Of a DNA stretch of 8,428 nucleotides, positions 5,789 to 8,428 are shown one piece after another. The stretch is from JBELMB01 sp042088665 (lineage in GTDB: Bacteria; Pseudomonadota; Alphaproteobacteria; Rhodobacterales; Rhodobacteraceae). The stretch is from the NCBI GenBank assembly GCA_042088665.1, contig JBELMB010000218.1, positions 1 through 8,428 of the forward strand. The letters are read 5' to 3'. Each line of letters begins with the position of its first letter. The stretch's first letter is position 1. The notes below the pieces were generated by a model. The model had not been told where the DNA came from and made no database searches. It saw only the letters and a program-made list of their open reading frames with translations. The translations under genes and the position numbers were made by a program.

Positions 5789-6969
5789 CTTCCGCTCCGC
5801 CCTTTGCCGCGGATCACCCGCCGCACCCCGACTTCAATGCCCTGAACGATGACGCGTTCCGCATCCTGGTGCGGGAGTTCGTGGAAACCCATTACCCTGA
5901 CATTCCGCGTTTCGCCCAACGTCGATTGCGTTGGCACGAAGTGCGCCCATGGTATGGCGTGCTTGCCCGCAACGGCTGGATCGCGCCAACCTGGCCGCAG
6001 GGCTTGGGCGGTATGGGGCTGGGCCCCGCGAAGCACCTGATCCTGATCGAAGAGTACGAGCGTTTCGGTTGCGCCCGTGTGCATGACATCGGTACGGTCA
6101 TGCTCGGGCCGCTGTTGATGGAATACGGCACACAAGCGCAACAGGACCACTACCTGCCGCGCATCTTGCGGGGCGAGGACATCTGGGCGCAGGGCTATAG
6201 CGAACCGGGCGCGGGATCGGACCTGGCGGCACTTCGGACAACGGCGGTGCGCGACGGCGATCATTGGGTCATTGACGGTCAGAAGACCTGGGTGACGCTG
6301 GGGGCCGATGCCAACATGGCCTTTGTGCTGGCCCGCACCGACAAGACCGTGAAAAAGCAGGCGGGGATCAGTTTTCTTCTGATTCCGATGGATGCGCCGG
6401 GCGTCACCGTGCGCCCCATCGAGAACCTCGAAGGGCATGCGGAGTTCTGCGAGATATTCTTGGACGCCGTGCGCATACCAAAGGGCAATATCGTCGGCGA
6501 GGTCAATCAGGGCTGGACCATGGCCAAGGCGCTGCTTGGTCACGAGCGTGTCTTTATCGGCGCGCCGCGCTTGTCGGCCAATGCATTGACCCGGTTGGAG
6601 GCATCGGCGCGTGCCAATGGCATCTGGGACGATCCGGCGTTCCGGGATCGGTTTGCCACGCTCGCGATGGACCTTGGTGACCTGAACGATTTGTTCGAGA
6701 CCTATATTCAGCGCTTGCGCTCCGGCGCGCCCATCGGCGCTGACGTGGGGGTTTTGAAAATTTTCCAAAGTGCATTGTATCAGCGCATTTCCGAAGACCT
6801 GATGCAGGTGGCGGGCAGCCTTGCAGGCGCAAAGCTGGCCGAGGGCGGCGACAGCCGGTTTGACGCTGCAGGCACCTATCTGGCCGCGCGCCCGACCACG
6901 ATCTTTGGCGGCTCTACCGAAGTGATGCGCAATGTGCTTGCGCGGGCAAGTCTCGATCTTCCGAAATAA
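5785..6969 (+). CDS. Acyl-CoA dehydrogenase, large subunit
   Basis: A 394-aa acyl-CoA dehydrogenase. GYSEPGAGSD at 137-146 is the middle-domain signature, WVIDGQKTWVT follows near 163-173, and IFGGSTEVMRN at 373-383 is the C-terminal loop. At the position of the medium-chain enzyme's catalytic Glu this loop has Gly. The likely base is E254 in LLGHERV, the place used by isovaleryl- and long-chain-type enzymes. The Arg-QFG-PI-FQ flavin-contact motif is missing and replaced by ARANGIWDDPAFRDRFA, a pattern I associate with FadE proteins that need a partner. That motif is present in the small subunit. The enzyme should make the alpha,beta-double bond in an acyl-CoA and pass electrons to ETF. GGGAGG at 5772-5777 precedes the ATG, which overlaps the small subunit's stop. 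Confidence 0.93.
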   Translation: MTSAPPFAADHPPHPDFNALNDDAFRILVREFVETHYPDIPRFAQRRLRWHEVRPWYGVLARNGWIAPTWPQGLGGMGLGPAKHLILIEEYERFGCARVHDIGTVMLGPLLMEYGTQAQQDHYLPRILRGEDIWAQGYSEPGAGSDLAALRTTAVRDGDHWVIDGQKTWVTLGADANMAFVLARTDKTVKKQAGISFLLIPMDAPGVTVRPIENLEGHAEFCEIFLDAVRIPKGNIVGEVNQGWTMAKALLGHERVFIGAPRLSANALTRLEASARANGIWDDPAFRDRFATLAMDLGDLNDLFETYIQRLRSGAPIGADVGVLKIFQSALYQRISEDLMQVAGSLAGAKLAEGGDSRFDAAGTYLAARPTTIFGGSTEVMRNVLARASLDLPK

Positions 6970-6980
6970 AGAGCAATGTG

Positions 6981-8428
6981 ATGATACAAGAAACACGTGC
7001 CGTGCGCCTTGAGGTGCAAACGGGGTTTGCAATCCTCACCATCGACAATCCCCCGGTAAACGCGGGGTCCACCGCGGTCCGGGCAGGGCTTTTGGCTGGT
7101 ATGGGCAAGGCCGCACAGATGGATATCGAAGGGATCGTCATCCTTGGTGCGGGTCGCAGTTTCATCGCCGGCTCTGACATACGGGAATTCGGCGCGCCCT
7201 TGGCCAAACCTGAATTGCCGGAGGTGATCGCGGCCATCGAGGACAGTCCACATCCCGTCTGTGCCGCGATCCACGGGGCCTCCCTGGGGGGCGGGTTCGA
7301 GCTGGCTTTGGGCTGCGATCTGCGCATCGCGGCCCCGGATGCTGTGCTGGGCCTGCCCGAAGTGACGCTTGGCATGGTGCCCGGCGCAGGCGGCACGCAG
7401 CGCCTGCCGCGCCTGACCGGGATCGCGCAGGCGATTGCGCTGGTCTGTTCTGGTCGGCGGGTCAAGGCACCCGAGGCATTGAGCCTTGGAATGATCGACG
7501 CGCTGGCGTCAGGCGCTGCTGCGCAGGATTTGATTGCGACGGCGATCGCAGCCATCCGGGCAGCGCCATGCAAGCGGCGCTTGTGTGATGCCTCTGTGCC
7601 CGCCGCTGATGCAGCGGCTGTACAGGCCGCCGAAGACAATGCGCTGCGTCGCAGCAGGGGACGGCCCAATGTGACAGAGGCGATCCGTCTGGTGAAGCTC
7701 TCGGCCAAATTGCCCGCCGAGCAGGCCCTCATCACGGAACGCGCCTCCTTCCAGACCTTTCGCCTGCAGGAAGAGGCCTTCGCGCTGCGCCATCTGTTCT
7801 TTGCAGAACGGGCCGCTACACGGATCGACGGGCTGGACGCCAAACCTGCGTCGATCACACGGGTGGGGCTCGTCGGCGGCGGAACAATGGGGCAGGGGAT
7901 CTGCCGGGCGGTTCTGGCCGCAGGCCTGCCGGTCACCTTGATCGAACGCGATCCACAGGCGCGCGACAAAGCCCGCGATGCGATAGAGCAAGCCCTGGCT
8001 GCCGACGTTGCCAGGGGTCGTCTGGAGGCGGAAGTCGCTGCAACCCGAAAGGCTTTGCTGACCGCCAGTGACATGATGACCGACCTTGCCGACTGTGATC
8101 TGGTGATCGAGGCCGTGTTCGAGGACATGGACGTGAAAAAGGAACTGTTCGCCACACTGGACGGCATTCTGAGGCCCGGCGCGATCCTTGCGACGAATAC
8201 ATCCTATCTCGACATCGACGAAATGGCCGCCGTGACCGCCCGCGCTGCGGATGTCGTGGGCCTGCATTTTTTCAGCCCGGCCGACATCATGAAACTGCTT
8301 GAGGTCGTGCGCACCAGCCGCAGTTCAGACCGGACCCTTGCAACCGCGCTGGCATTTGCAAAAACGCTTGGCAAACAGCCCGTTGTGGCCCGCGTCGCCG
8401 AGGGGTTCATCGGCAACCGCATCTACGC
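6981..8428 (+). CDS. Fused enoyl-CoA hydratase/3-hydroxyacyl-CoA dehydrogenase, FadB-like, cut at the window edge
   Basis: The frame opens at ATG 6981, has AAAGAG seven bases upstream, and runs without a stop through 482 codons to the window edge. Residues 1 to about 190 are a crotonase domain. FIAGSDI at 61-67 and HGASLGGGFE at 98-107 form the oxyanion hole, and E107 and E127 (in LPEVTLGMVPGAGGTQ) are the two catalytic glutamates. From about 292 a Rossmann domain follows, with VGLVGGGTMGQGI binding NAD. The 3-hydroxyacyl-CoA dehydrogenase residues S408 (NTS), H429 (GLHFFSP), E441 and N479 (FIGNR) are all present. The protein should hydrate enoyl-CoA and oxidise the (S)-3-hydroxyacyl-CoA to the 3-ketoacyl-CoA. 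The C-terminal dimerisation domains (family total about 700 aa) lie outside the window. It starts 11 nt after the ACAD stop, so it belongs to the same operon. Confidence 0.93.
   Translation, partial: MIQETRAVRLEVQTGFAILTIDNPPVNAGSTAVRAGLLAGMGKAAQMDIEGIVILGAGRSFIAGSDIREFGAPLAKPELPEVIAAIEDSPHPVCAAIHGASLGGGFELALGCDLRIAAPDAVLGLPEVTLGMVPGAGGTQRLPRLTGIAQAIALVCSGRRVKAPEALSLGMIDALASGAAAQDLIATAIAAIRAAPCKRRLCDASVPAADAAAVQAAEDNALRRSRGRPNVTEAIRLVKLSAKLPAEQALITERASFQTFRLQEEAFALRHLFFAERAATRIDGLDAKPASITRVGLVGGGTMGQGICRAVLAAGLPVTLIERDPQARDKARDAIEQALAADVARGRLEAEVAATRKALLTASDMMTDLADCDLVIEAVFEDMDVKKELFATLDGILRPGAILATNTSYLDIDEMAAVTARAADVVGLHFFSPADIMKLLEVVRTSRSSDRTLATALAFAKTLGKQPVVARVAEGFIGNRIY

Noticed and set aside
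5743..7032. A 429-codon minus-strand open frame opposite the large ACAD gene
   Set aside because: The plus strand has full ACAD signatures. The antisense product shows no recognisable motif.
6914..8167. A 417-codon open frame on the minus strand opposite the FadB-like gene
   Set aside because: It is antisense to a gene with clear crotonase and HADH motifs. Its translation is Ser/Arg/Ala-rich without any domain, typical of a high-GC shadow frame.

Overview
The window looks like part of a catabolic gene cluster from a high-GC proteobacterium. An alphaproteobacterium of the Rhodobacterales type is my best guess, from the GC-rich coding style and the mixture of families, but no ribosomal or taxonomic marker is present. 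It holds nine protein genes in two divergent blocks. About 96% of the sequence is coding. I see no tRNA, rRNA, CRISPR array or intact mobile element.

Left block, minus strand, 4083 down to 157. Five genes are packed head to tail: an alpha/beta hydrolase resembling 3-oxoadipate enol-lactonase, a glutathione S-transferase-like protein, a CaiB/BaiF family CoA-transferase, a cysteine-free carboxymuconolactone decarboxylase (CMD) family protein, and a flavin reductase-like FMN-binding protein. The first four are joined by start/stop overlaps (ATGA, ATGA, TGATG) and the last follows after 12 nt, so this is almost certainly one operon. Positions 1-156 are non-coding and hold two small hairpins followed by T tracts that would act on plus-strand transcripts.

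Right block, plus strand, 4180 to the window end. A MaoC-type hot-dog hydratase comes first. After an 82-bp gap with its own promoter comes a pair of overlapping acyl-CoA dehydrogenase (ACAD) genes, one small and non-canonical and one larger. A fused enoyl-CoA hydratase/3-hydroxyacyl-CoA dehydrogenase of the FadB type follows and is cut off by the window edge. The two ACADs look like the two halves of a heteromeric enzyme, because each has lost a motif that the other keeps.

How the genes may work together (inference): a carboxylic acid is converted to a CoA thioester by the CoA-transferase, dehydrogenated by the ACAD pair, hydrated by MaoC or the crotonase domain, and oxidised by the HADH domain, as in beta-oxidation of a bulky, branched or cyclic acid. 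The hydrolase, GST, CMD protein and flavin reductase suggest extra chemistry such as ring or lactone opening, a glutathione-dependent step, or supply of reduced flavin to a monooxygenase that is not in the window. The substrate cannot be read from the sequence.

The most notable non-coding signal is a duplicated promoter-operator element (around 4106-4139 and 4664-4699). The first copy lies across two opposing promoters in the divergent gap, and the second lies over the ACAD promoter. This points to one regulator, not encoded in the window, controlling all the genes seen here.
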